A program made the position numbers and the translations under genes. DNA of 11,237 nucleotides from Chromatocurvus sp046260215 (GTDB lineage: Bacteria; Pseudomonadota; Gammaproteobacteria; Pseudomonadales; Halieaceae). Shown one piece after another: positions 1 through 6,434 of this stretch. The stretch is taken from positions 1 through 11,237 of the forward strand of contig JBHEPQ010000111.1 of the NCBI GenBank assembly GCA_046260215.1, in the 5' to 3' direction. Within the stretch, counting starts at the first letter, position 1, and every line of letters begins with the position of its first letter. The notes beneath the pieces are model-generated. The model was not told where the DNA came from and searched no databases. It saw only the letters and a list, made by a program, of their open reading frames with translations.

Positions 1-407
1 TTTGCAATGTTTTTGCGGTCGCCGCCTTCCACCGCCTCGTCGAGAGAAGCGGCGGCATCGCGCAGGTCATCAAGCTTTGATTCGAAGTCGTCCATGTTGT
101 CCCAGATTTCCGGCTTGGCGCGGGTCGTTCCTTTTTCAGAACCGGGCGCGAAGCCACGAATCAGGTCCAGGTCGACGATGTCATCCAGATCGTCGGCATA
201 GCCCTGCATTGAATCCTGGTCCCAGGGGATATCGCCCTTGACCATGGCGGCAATCGGGCCGAAGTTCATGCCGATAAGGGCGAAAATGGACTGTCGGTAG
301 GACTGCATGGGCTCGTCTTTGACAGAGTGCGCAAGAACTGCGGGCGTGACGATGAAAGCAGTCGCGAGAAGGGTCGTGCGACAGTGGCGTCTGATGATGG
401 TCAGCAT
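1..407 (-). CDS. Cytochrome c' (c556-type) precursor, 3' end missing
   Basis: Cytochromes c' are periplasmic four-helix haem proteins that bind gases such as NO and may protect against nitrosative stress. Reading inward from ATG at 405-407, 135 residues are visible before the window edge. Residues 1-26 form a signal peptide (RR near the start, hydrophobic core, cleavage likely after VLA at 24-26). The mature part has family hallmarks: YRQSIFALIGMNFGPIAAMVKGDIPWD (37-63), a GFAPGS turn (85-90), KPEIWDNMDDFESKLDDL (98-115), then an Ala-rich helix. The haem motif CxxCH lies at the C-terminus in this family, so it should be in the missing ~20 residues; haem binding is therefore not shown here. 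GGAGAG sits about 9 nt before the ATG. The gene is divergent from the CoA-transferase gene. Family is confident; physiological role is not. Confidence 0.85.
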   Translation of the reverse strand, partial: MLTIIRRHCRTTLLATAFIVTPAVLAHSVKDEPMQSYRQSIFALIGMNFGPIAAMVKGDIPWDQDSMQGYADDLDDIVDLDLIRGFAPGSEKGTTRAKPEIWDNMDDFESKLDDLRDAAASLDEAVEGGDRKNIA

Positions 408-442
408 GGGTAGTTACTCTCCGATGATGGGGACTTAACGGC

Positions 443-470
443 ACTTTAGCAGACTGATTGCTGCTGTCGA
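443..470 (-). promoter_or_regulatory. Candidate sigma-70 promoter of the cytochrome c' gene
   Basis: On the minus strand TCGACA (465-470, five of six to TTGACA) is separated by 16 nt from TAAAGT (443-448, four of six to TATAAT). This would start transcription near 436, about 30 nt before the ATG at 407. It is the best pair I can see in this gap, by eye only. Confidence 0.35.
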
Positions 471-598
471 GTCCAGCCGTATCCGCGACGAAACCCGGCA
501 GGCACGGTCGGTTTACCGATTCGATTCTGCGAGGAGGCGGCGGATGACGTTTTCAATGTGCTCGCAGCGCGAACCCACTCGACGATGATTACCACTGA

Positions 599-627
599 TT
601 TCTGATACTCCCGACACGCGATACACT
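599..627 (+). promoter_or_regulatory. Weak candidate promoter of the CoA-transferase gene
   Basis: TACACT (622-627) is a fair -10 box. TTTCTG (599-604) lies 17 nt upstream but is a poor -35. A start near 634 would leave a short leader before the TTG start at 657 and would exclude the upstream TTG at 627. The rest of the 249-nt gap (408-656) shows no gene or clear repeat. Confidence 0.25.
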
Positions 628-643
628 TGGCAGGCAACTCAAA

Positions 644-659
644 CAGGAGAAGAGCTTTG
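644..659 (+). promoter_or_regulatory. Ribosome binding site that fixes a TTG start
   Basis: AGGAGA at 644-649 lies 7 nt before TTG at 657-659. The longer reading from TTG at 627 has no purine-rich site before it and would place this Shine-Dalgarno sequence inside the coding region. There is no ATG at the start of the conserved domain, so TTG 657 is the preferred start. Confidence 0.7.
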
Positions 660-1853
660 AAAGACGCAGCGAGGCCACTGGACGGCCTGCGGGTAATCGA
701 ACTCGGGCAACTGCTGGCCGGGCCTTTCACGGGAACGATCCTCGCCTACTTCGGGGCCGAGGTCATCAAGGTGGAGCCTCCCGGCGGTGACCCCATCCGC
801 GGCTGGCGCGAGGTCCGCGACGGTGCATCGCTGTGGTACCGCAGCCTCGGTCGCAACAAGAAGAGCGTGACCCTGGATCTGAAGTCCCCCCGGGGTCGGG
901 AACTCGCGCTGCGGCTACTCGACGATGCCGATGTGCTGGTGGAGAACTTCCGCCCGGGGGCCATGGAAGGCTGGGGCCTGGGTCCGGACGTGGTCAGGGA
1001 GCGCAATCCCCGCCTGATCTACGCGCGCATATCCGGGTACGGGCAGGATGGCCCTTACTCTGACAAGCCGGGTTATGCCTCGGTCACCGAGGGCTTCGGA
1101 GGATTCCGCTACATCAACGGTGAGCCGGGGCAGCCACCGGTGCGCCCGAATATCTCAATGGGCGACACGCTGTCTGCTATCCACGCAGCGCTCGGGATTG
1201 CGCTGGCAGTCATACAGCGCCACCGTGACGACAATGGCCAGACCATCGATGTCGCGCTCTACGAATCCGTGTTCAACCTTATGGAGGGCATGGTGCCCGA
1301 GTACGACGGCGCCGGTGTCGTGCGCGAACCCGCTGGCACGACGATCACCGGCATCGTCCCGACCAACACCTACACCTGCCGCGACGGCAAACATGTGATC
1401 ATCGGCGGCAATGGTGACTCGATCTTCCGACGGCTCATGACTGTGGCGGGACGTCCGGACATGGCCGAGAATCCGGCCATGGCGGTCAACGCCGGGCGCC
1501 TCGTACACCAGGCGGAAATTGACGCGGCCCTGGCGGACTGGTGCCAGCGGCGTGCTGCCTCAGAGGTCATCTCGCAACTGGAGGAGGCCAGGGTGCCGGT
1601 CGGTCCCATCTACAGCGTGGCGGACATGCTGGCAGATCCGCATTACCAGGCGCGGGGGATGTTCGAGCAGGTGGAGATCAACGGCAGGCCCCTGAAGATT
1701 CCGGCCATCATGCCCCGACTAGGGACGACACCCGGACGCACGGAATGGCCGGGCGGTGAGGTGGGCAGTCACAACGAGGAAATCCTGCAGGGCGTTCTGT
1801 CGCTCAGCGACGTGGAGCTTGCCGAGCTGCGTGCCCAGGGCGTCATTGCCTGA
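657..1853 (+). CDS. Class III CoA-transferase (CaiB/BaiF family)
   Basis: Class III enzymes move CoA between carboxylic acids (donors such as succinyl-CoA, formyl-CoA or another acyl-CoA) through an aspartyl-CoA thioester, in the cytoplasm. The 398-residue length suits the family. The N-terminal core begins at residue 7 with PLDGLRVIELGQLLAGPFTG and continues through FGAEVIKVEPPGGDPIRGW, NKKSVTLDLKSPRG (68-81), VLVENFRPGAMEGWGLG (93-109) and the SGYGQDGPYSDKPGY stretch (126-140). The catalytic aspartate is very probably D170 in ISMGDTLSAIHAALG, matching Asp169 of formyl-CoA transferase. A second conserved part follows at GQTIDVALYESVF (194-206), and the C-terminal part carries ARVPVGPIYSVADMLADPHYQARGM (311-335). 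The start is TTG 657, chosen from its ribosome binding site. The gene stands alone on its strand and converges on the acyl-CoA dehydrogenase gene. The acid substrate cannot be inferred; annotation as formyl-CoA, mesaconyl-CoA or carnitine transferase would be over-calling. Confidence 0.92.
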   Translation: MKDAARPLDGLRVIELGQLLAGPFTGTILAYFGAEVIKVEPPGGDPIRGWREVRDGASLWYRSLGRNKKSVTLDLKSPRGRELALRLLDDADVLVENFRPGAMEGWGLGPDVVRERNPRLIYARISGYGQDGPYSDKPGYASVTEGFGGFRYINGEPGQPPVRPNISMGDTLSAIHAALGIALAVIQRHRDDNGQTIDVALYESVFNLMEGMVPEYDGAGVVREPAGTTITGIVPTNTYTCRDGKHVIIGGNGDSIFRRLMTVAGRPDMAENPAMAVNAGRLVHQAEIDAALADWCQRRAASEVISQLEEARVPVGPIYSVADMLADPHYQARGMFEQVEINGRPLKIPAIMPRLGTTPGRTEWPGGEVGSHNEEILQGVLSLSDVELAELRAQGVIA

Positions 1854-1876
1854 AGCCCCGGCCACGTTCGGGGCTT
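1853..1876 (+). terminator. Hairpin terminator after the CoA-transferase gene
   Basis: AAGCCCCG (1853-1860) and CGGGGCTT (1869-1876) form a perfect 8-bp stem with an 8-nt loop, starting within the stop codon. TTGATTTA follows on the plus strand, a weak T-tract. It fills the 36-nt gap between convergent genes and may also act on the minus strand, though no T-run follows it there. Confidence 0.7.
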
Positions 1877-1889
1877 GATTTACAGGACG

Positions 1890-3038
1890 TCAGCGCCCGA
1901 GCAGGCTGCGGGCAACCAGCTCGCGCATAATCTCCGATGTGCCGCCGTAGATGCGCTGAATGCGCGCATCGGTGTAAAAACGTGAAATCGGGTACTCGCT
2001 GGTGTAGCCGTAGCCACCGAAAAGCTGCAGGCATTCGTCGATGGTGCTGCACTGCATTTCGCACGAGGCAAGCTTGAGCATTGCCGCCTTGTCTGCCGTC
2101 AGCTCGCCCCGGCTGTATTCCTCGGCGCACTGCTCGTATAACGCCCTGTTGAGGGCGATTTCCGTTTTCACATCCGCCAGCTTGAAGCGTGTGTTCTGGA
2201 AACTGGCTATGGGCTGGTCGAAGGCCTTGCGTTCGGCGACGTAATCTACCGTGAGCGCAAGGGCTCCCTCTGCCGAGGCGACGGCCTGCGCGGCTATGCC
2301 CAGGCGCTCACGAGGCAGCTCCTGCATCATGATGATGAAGCCGCGATTCAGCTCACCGAGCAGCGCATCTGCGGGCAGGCGCACATCCTGGAAAAACAGC
2401 TGCGCCGTGTCCGAGGCGTGCTGGCCGATCTTGTCGATCTTGCGGCTCTTGTCAAAGCCGGGCAGGTTCGCGTCTACCAGAAACAGTGAGGTGCCTTTCG
2501 CACCCTTGCCCGGGTCCGTGATTGCAGCGACCAGCACCAGATCTGCGTGTATGCCGTTGGTGATGAAGATCTTCGAGCCATTGAGTATCCACTCTTCGCC
2601 ATCGCGCACGGCGTTTGTGCGGATGGCCTGTACGTCAGAGCCGGCGCCGGGTTCTGTCATGGCCAGAGCCCCCACTGCTTCTCCGCTAACCATGCGCGGC
2701 AGCCACTGTTGCTTCTGCGATTCGCTGCCGTGGTGTATGAGGTAAGGGGCGACGATATTCGAGTGGATGCCATAGCCGCTGGCGAAGCCGCCAAAACCCA
2801 TCTGCGAAAGTTCCTCGATCATCGCCAGGGTGACCTGCGGGGTGGTGCCGGCACCGCCATAGGCCTCATCCACATCGGGGCAGAGCAGACCCGCGGCGCC
2901 CAGGGTACTCCACAGTTCCCGGGGGACCATGCGCTCCTCTTCCCAGGTATCGTAGTGGGGCGATATCTCATGTTCGAAGGCGCGTCGCGCCATGTCGCGA
3001 AACAGAGTCATTTCGTCGCTGCCGATATCCATGTTCAT
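1890..3038 (-). CDS. Acyl-CoA dehydrogenase, long-chain (LCAD)-like
   Basis: This flavoenzyme makes the alpha,beta double bond of an acyl-CoA, the first step of beta-oxidation, passing electrons to an electron-transfer flavoprotein. The 382 residues cover the whole family fold: N-terminal helical domain (1-120), beta domain with AMTEPGAGSDVQAIRT (126-141) and WILNGSKIFITNG (150-162), and C-terminal helical domain with YVAERKAFDQPI (266-277), QLFGGYGYTSEYP (338-350) and RIYGGTSEIMREL (362-374). In medium-chain enzymes the catalytic Glu precedes GT in the last motif; here that position is Gly365. E244 in LPRERLGIA matches the alternative base used by mammalian LCAD and isovaleryl-CoA dehydrogenase. 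I chose ATG 3038 (MNMDIGSDEM); AAGGA lies about 11 nt upstream, and the 22 residues encoded further upstream do not look like the family. ATG 3032 is also possible. It is divergent from the aldehyde dehydrogenase gene. Chain-length or branched-chain preference is unknown. Confidence 0.95.
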   Translation of the reverse strand: MNMDIGSDEMTLFRDMARRAFEHEISPHYDTWEEERMVPRELWSTLGAAGLLCPDVDEAYGGAGTTPQVTLAMIEELSQMGFGGFASGYGIHSNIVAPYLIHHGSESQKQQWLPRMVSGEAVGALAMTEPGAGSDVQAIRTNAVRDGEEWILNGSKIFITNGIHADLVLVAAITDPGKGAKGTSLFLVDANLPGFDKSRKIDKIGQHASDTAQLFFQDVRLPADALLGELNRGFIIMMQELPRERLGIAAQAVASAEGALALTVDYVAERKAFDQPIASFQNTRFKLADVKTEIALNRALYEQCAEEYSRGELTADKAAMLKLASCEMQCSTIDECLQLFGGYGYTSEYPISRFYTDARIQRIYGGTSEIMRELVARSLLGR

Positions 3039-3073
3039 TGCGTCTGATGTCCTTGCAGGTGCTGTTAAGGAGC

Positions 3074-3112
3074 AAAGTGTGTTGCAATCACCGGCGCGCT
3101 GCAAGCAACTTT
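3074..3112. promoter_or_regulatory. Dyad-symmetric candidate operator
   Basis: AAAGT-N3-TTGCA (3074-3086) and TGCAA-N3-ACTTT (3100-3112) are symmetric about position 3093, with ten of thirteen arm positions pairing. The site lies in the divergent region between the acyl-CoA dehydrogenase and aldehyde dehydrogenase genes, just upstream of the former. A regulator binding here could control both, but no regulator gene is adjacent, so the role is inferred from symmetry and position only. Confidence 0.3.
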
Positions 3113-3181
3113 ATCCGCCCCCGGCGACACGCGAACTACCTGTTCGCCACGCGGGAGGCGGCTGTTGCCGCGGGGCGGCGA

Positions 3182-3190
3182 TGCTACACT
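3182..3190 (+). promoter_or_regulatory. Candidate extended -10 promoter of the aldehyde dehydrogenase gene
   Basis: TGCTACACT (3182-3190) reads as an extended -10 element (TGn plus TACACT). TTGCCG at 3165-3170 is the only -35-like hexamer nearby, but its 14-nt spacing is too short. A start near 3197 would give a leader of about 30 nt before ATG 3228. Confidence 0.3.
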
Positions 3191-3227
3191 GCTACCGACA
3201 AGAGCTGATAAATAAACGGAGAGCTTT

Positions 3228-4655
3228 ATGCGCGATTACACACAGTTCTACATCGATGGCGAGTGGGTGGACCCGGCGACCGCCAATCCCTTTGACGTGA
3301 TCAATCCGGCGACAGAGGAAGTTTGTGCACAGATTTCCCTGGGCGGCGAGGCAGACGTGAACCGCGCCGTGGAGGCCGCTCGCAGGGCGTTTGGCAGCTA
3401 CTCGCAGACGTCCCGGGAAGAGCGTGTCGAATTACTCGAATCCTGCGCGGCTGTGTACAAAAAGCGGTATCAGGATATCGCCGCTGCAGTAAGCGAGGAA
3501 ATGGGTGCGCCCATCACGCTGGCGGAAAAAGCGCAGGCGCACACCGGCCTCGGCCACCTACAGGAGGCAGCCCGTGTACTGCGTGAGTTTCCTTTCGAGG
3601 AGGATCTCGGCGCCAATCGCGTGTTCAAGGAAGCGATCGGTGTCTGCGGCCTGATCACGCCCTGGAACTGGCCGATGAACCAGATCGGTTGCAAAGTCGC
3701 GCCGGCGCTCGCCGTGGGTTGCGCGGTCATTCTCAAACCCAGTGAAATAGCCCCCTTGTCGGCGTGGCTGTGGACCGAGGTCATGCACGAGGCCGGCGTT
3801 CCCGCCGGTGTCTTCAACCTGGTGAATGGCGACGGGCCCGGTGTGGGCACGCTGCTGTCGCAGCATCCCGATATCGACATGATGTCCTTCACAGGATCCA
3901 CACGTGCGGGCTCGCTTGTCGCACAGAACGCGGCGCCTTCGGTCAAACGCGTGACGCAGGAACTCGGCGGCAAGTCGCCGAACATAATCCTTGAGGATGC
4001 CGACTTCGCCGCTGCGGTAAAGCAGGGCGTGCGTGGCATGTTTCTTAATACCGGGCAGTCCTGCAATGCGCCGTCGCGCATGCTGGTGCCCGCAGCCAGG
4101 CTCGCTGATGCGGAGGCTGTGGCGCGGGAAGTCGCTGAGAAAGTTGTTATCGGTAATCCCTCGGAGCCCGGTACGCAGATGGGGCCGCTGGTTTCACAGC
4201 TGCAGTACGAGCGCGTGCAGTCCCTGATCCAGAAGGGTATGGATGAAGGTGCCAGACTGATTGCCGGGGGTCCCGGTAAACCGGAGGGCATGGACACCGG
4301 TTACTTTGTCAGGCCGACGGTTTTTTCCGACGTCAACAATGACATGACCATTGCAAGGGAAGAAATCTTCGGGCCGGTACTGGTGATCATCCCCTACAGC
4401 AGTGAGGAGGAGGCTATCCGTATCGCCAACGATACGCCGTATGGTCTTGCCGGCTTCGTGCAGAGTGGTGACATCGATCATGCACGAAAGATCGCGTCGC
4501 GCATCCGCGCGGGCAACATTCATATCAATGGTGCGTCTGGCGGCTACGACGTGCCGTTTGGTGGCTTCAAGCAGTCGGGTAATGGCCGTGAATGGGGCGC
4601 GCATGGCTTTACCGATTTTCTCGAGATCAAGGCGGTGGAAGGCTACGGAACCTGA
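3228..4655 (+). CDS. NAD(P)-dependent aldehyde dehydrogenase
   Basis: The 475-residue protein is a complete member of the aldehyde dehydrogenase superfamily, oxidising an aldehyde to its acid with NAD(P)+ in the cytoplasm. The Rossmann-fold core has GLITPWNWP (141-149, with Asn147 of the oxyanion hole) and ILKPSE (168-173, with Lys170 for the cofactor). FTGSTRAG (221-228) and QELGGKSPN (244-252, general base Glu245) follow. The nucleophile is Cys279 in NTGQSCNAPSRML, then EEIFGPVL and PFGGFKQSGNGRE near the end. The GQSCNAPSR wording and overall look recall the broad group containing Rhodococcus CddD (omega-oxo-fatty-acid dehydrogenase); this is a recollection, not a search result, so substrate is unassigned. 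GGAG (3218-3221) lies 6 nt before the ATG. Only one base separates its stop codon from the glycerol kinase gene, so the two are surely cotranscribed. Confidence 0.95.
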   Translation: MRDYTQFYIDGEWVDPATANPFDVINPATEEVCAQISLGGEADVNRAVEAARRAFGSYSQTSREERVELLESCAAVYKKRYQDIAAAVSEEMGAPITLAEKAQAHTGLGHLQEAARVLREFPFEEDLGANRVFKEAIGVCGLITPWNWPMNQIGCKVAPALAVGCAVILKPSEIAPLSAWLWTEVMHEAGVPAGVFNLVNGDGPGVGTLLSQHPDIDMMSFTGSTRAGSLVAQNAAPSVKRVTQELGGKSPNIILEDADFAAAVKQGVRGMFLNTGQSCNAPSRMLVPAARLADAEAVAREVAEKVVIGNPSEPGTQMGPLVSQLQYERVQSLIQKGMDEGARLIAGGPGKPEGMDTGYFVRPTVFSDVNNDMTIAREEIFGPVLVIIPYSSEEEAIRIANDTPYGLAGFVQSGDIDHARKIASRIRAGNIHINGASGGYDVPFGGFKQSGNGREWGAHGFTDFLEIKAVEGYGT

Positions 4656-4656
4656 C

Positions 4657-6147
4657 ATGGCTGACTATATCCTAGCAATTGACCAGGGTACGACGGGCAC
4701 GACCGTCGCGCTGATGACGGCAGATGGCTCGCTTTGCGCGAGCGTCAACAACGAATTCGAGCAACTGTATCCAAAGCCCGGCTGGGTCAGCCACCGCGTT
4801 GATGACATCTGGCAGTCGGTGCTCAAGGGTATTCGCGGTGTGTTGCGCCGTGCGAAATGCCGCGGCAGCGACATCAGTGCGATCGGGATAACTAACCAGC
4901 GGGAGACATCGCTGCTCTGGGATCGTCAGACCGGCGAAGCGCTGAATGATGCCGTGGTCTGGCAGTGCCGACGCACCACCGAGTTCTGTGAAAGCCTGAA
5001 GGCTGCGGGGCATGAAAAGCTGGTGCAGGGCAAGTCCGGTCTCGTCCTGGATCCCTATTTTTCCGCCAGCAAGTTCCGCTGGCTGCTGCGCAACACGCCG
5101 CGGATTGCGCCAAAACTCAAGGCCGGGCGGGTCGCCGCCGGTACCGTGGACAGCTATCTGATATGGCGGCTCAGCGGTGGCGAGAATCACGTCACGGACG
5201 TGTCGAATGCCGCCAGAACCTCGTTGATGAATCTCAAGGATCTGTCCTGGGACAGCCGACTGCTGGATCTGTTCGAGGTGCCCGCGGAGATCCTCCCGGC
5301 GATTCGGCCCTGCGCCGGCGAACTGGGACGCACCCGCGGCGTGCCGGGTCTGCCCGATGGTATTCCCATTGCCGGCTCAGCGGGCGACCAGCAGGCGGCG
5401 CTGTTCGGCCAGGCCTGTTTCGGCGTCGGCGACGCAAAATGTACCTTCGGTACCGGTTCTTTTATCGTCATGAACACCGGCGCCGAGCGCCTGCAATCGC
5501 ACTCCGGGCTGCTGACTACCGTGGCCTGGCAGCTGGGTGAGCAGGGCAAGCCCGTTTATGCCCTGGAGGGCGGCGCCTTTATCTGCGGGGCAGCGGTGCA
5601 GTTTCTGCGCGACGGCCTGAAGATGATCCGCAAGGCCGGGGAGATCGAGGCAATGGCCCGCGAAGTCGAGAATCACGGTGGGGTGGAATTCGTGCCGGCG
5701 CTGACCGGCCTCGGTGCGCCGCACTGGGCGCCGGACGCGCGCGGGCTGATATGCGGATTGACTCGCGGCACACAGCGCGGTCACATTGCACGCGCGACGC
5801 TCGATGCCATGGCGCTGCAGAACGCCGACATCCTGCTGGCGATGGAGAAGGATCTCGGTCGTCGGATGCGACCGCTGCGGGTTGATGGCGGCGCTTCGGC
5901 GAACAATCTGCTTATGCAGATTCAGGCGGATGTCCTCGGCCGCAAGCTGATTCGACCCAGGCTGATAGAGACGACGGTAGCTGGCGCCTGTTATCTCGCC
6001 GGTGTGGGTGTAGGTATCTGGAAGGGAACGCGTGATATCCAGCGTATCTGGCAGGCGGGGGATGATTTCCGGGTATCGATGTCGGCGCCGGCGCGTCGCA
6101 AGCGACAGGATTCGTGGCGAACGGCGTTGGAGCGGACACTGGCTTGA
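4657..6147 (+). CDS. glpK: Glycerol kinase (FGGY family)
   Basis: It phosphorylates glycerol with ATP to sn-glycerol 3-phosphate. The 496 residues align by eye along E. coli GlpK. The phosphate loop is DQGTTGTT (9-16). Glycerol-binding residues are all present: Arg82-Glu83 in NQRETSLLW, Trp102 in WQCRRT, Tyr134 in LDPYF and Asp244 in AGDQQAALFGQ. FGTGSFIVMNTG (264-275), TGLGAPHWAPDARG (350-363) and LRVDGGASANNLLMQ (407-421) complete the ATP domain. The start is ATG 4657; reading further upstream in this frame would overlap the aldehyde dehydrogenase gene by over 250 nt. Its own Shine-Dalgarno is weak (GGA at 4647-4649), suggesting translational coupling. The E. coli fructose-1,6-bisphosphate Arg236 is replaced by Gly235, and the IIA-Glc docking segment is absent. 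No glpF, glpD or glpR lies nearby. A related polyol as substrate is possible but less likely. Confidence 0.95.
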   Translation: MADYILAIDQGTTGTTVALMTADGSLCASVNNEFEQLYPKPGWVSHRVDDIWQSVLKGIRGVLRRAKCRGSDISAIGITNQRETSLLWDRQTGEALNDAVVWQCRRTTEFCESLKAAGHEKLVQGKSGLVLDPYFSASKFRWLLRNTPRIAPKLKAGRVAAGTVDSYLIWRLSGGENHVTDVSNAARTSLMNLKDLSWDSRLLDLFEVPAEILPAIRPCAGELGRTRGVPGLPDGIPIAGSAGDQQAALFGQACFGVGDAKCTFGTGSFIVMNTGAERLQSHSGLLTTVAWQLGEQGKPVYALEGGAFICGAAVQFLRDGLKMIRKAGEIEAMAREVENHGGVEFVPALTGLGAPHWAPDARGLICGLTRGTQRGHIARATLDAMALQNADILLAMEKDLGRRMRPLRVDGGASANNLLMQIQADVLGRKLIRPRLIETTVAGACYLAGVGVGIWKGTRDIQRIWQAGDDFRVSMSAPARRKRQDSWRTALERTLA

Positions 6148-6169
6148 GGTTCTGGGAGCTTCGTAGTCC

Positions 6170-6283
6170 GGTCCTCAGCCCGGAACCGGGTGGCCGAGAC
6201 ACGCCGTGAACTCATCCGTGAGGGCTCGGCGGCGACATCCATGTCGCCGACGGTCTCGGCCACCCGGTTCCGGGCTGAAGACC
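6170..6283. repeat. Compound inverted repeat (REP/MITE-like element)
   Basis: Arms 6175-6200 and 6253-6278 are perfect 26-nt inverted copies; with the flanks (6170-6200 against 6253-6283) 30 of 31 positions pair. The 52-nt centre contains its own 9-bp hairpin (6230-6238 with 6241-6249, two-base tip) and a small CTCA-TCCG-TGAG dyad (6211-6222). It lies 22 nt after the glpK stop, between convergent genes. The nested form suggests a dispersed non-coding element; it could also stop transcription from glpK, although no T-run follows. Whether other copies exist cannot be known from this window. Confidence 0.8.
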
Positions 6284-6392
6284 TGCACTGAAGCTTGTCG
6301 TCGGGGGCGGTGGTGTCGTAAAGGAGTCAGTCGCGGTCTGCTCTGCTAAAGACGAACAGCAGACTGAGCATCGCGGTGCTCCGGTAGAAGTC

Positions 6393-6423
6393 CCGGGCCG
6401 GGTACGTGCAGGCCCCGGCCCGG
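6393..6423 (-). terminator. Candidate terminator downstream of gabD
   Basis: A 10-bp, entirely G/C stem (6393-6402 with 6414-6423) encloses an 11-nt loop and begins 11 nt past the gabD stop codon. On the minus strand only a weak T-containing stretch follows, so it is a poor intrinsic terminator by T-tract but well placed. The remaining gap (6284-6392) shows nothing I can name. Confidence 0.45.
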
Positions 6424-6434
6424 TGCTGCGCTCT

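Noticed and set aside
181..444. Minus-strand open frame of 87 codons at the left edge
   Set aside because: A different minus-strand frame, open from ATG 407 to the edge, encodes a clear cytochrome c' with signal peptide; this frame is its shadow.
3470..4297. Minus-strand open frame (275 codons) opposite the aldehyde dehydrogenase gene
   Set aside because: Ser/Pro/Thr-rich low-complexity translation with no recognisable motif, wholly within a well-supported gene on the other strand.
4402..4656. Upstream extension of the glycerol kinase frame
   Set aside because: Its residues do not resemble any kinase N-terminus and overlap the aldehyde dehydrogenase gene; the family start MADYILAIDQGTTG begins at 4657.
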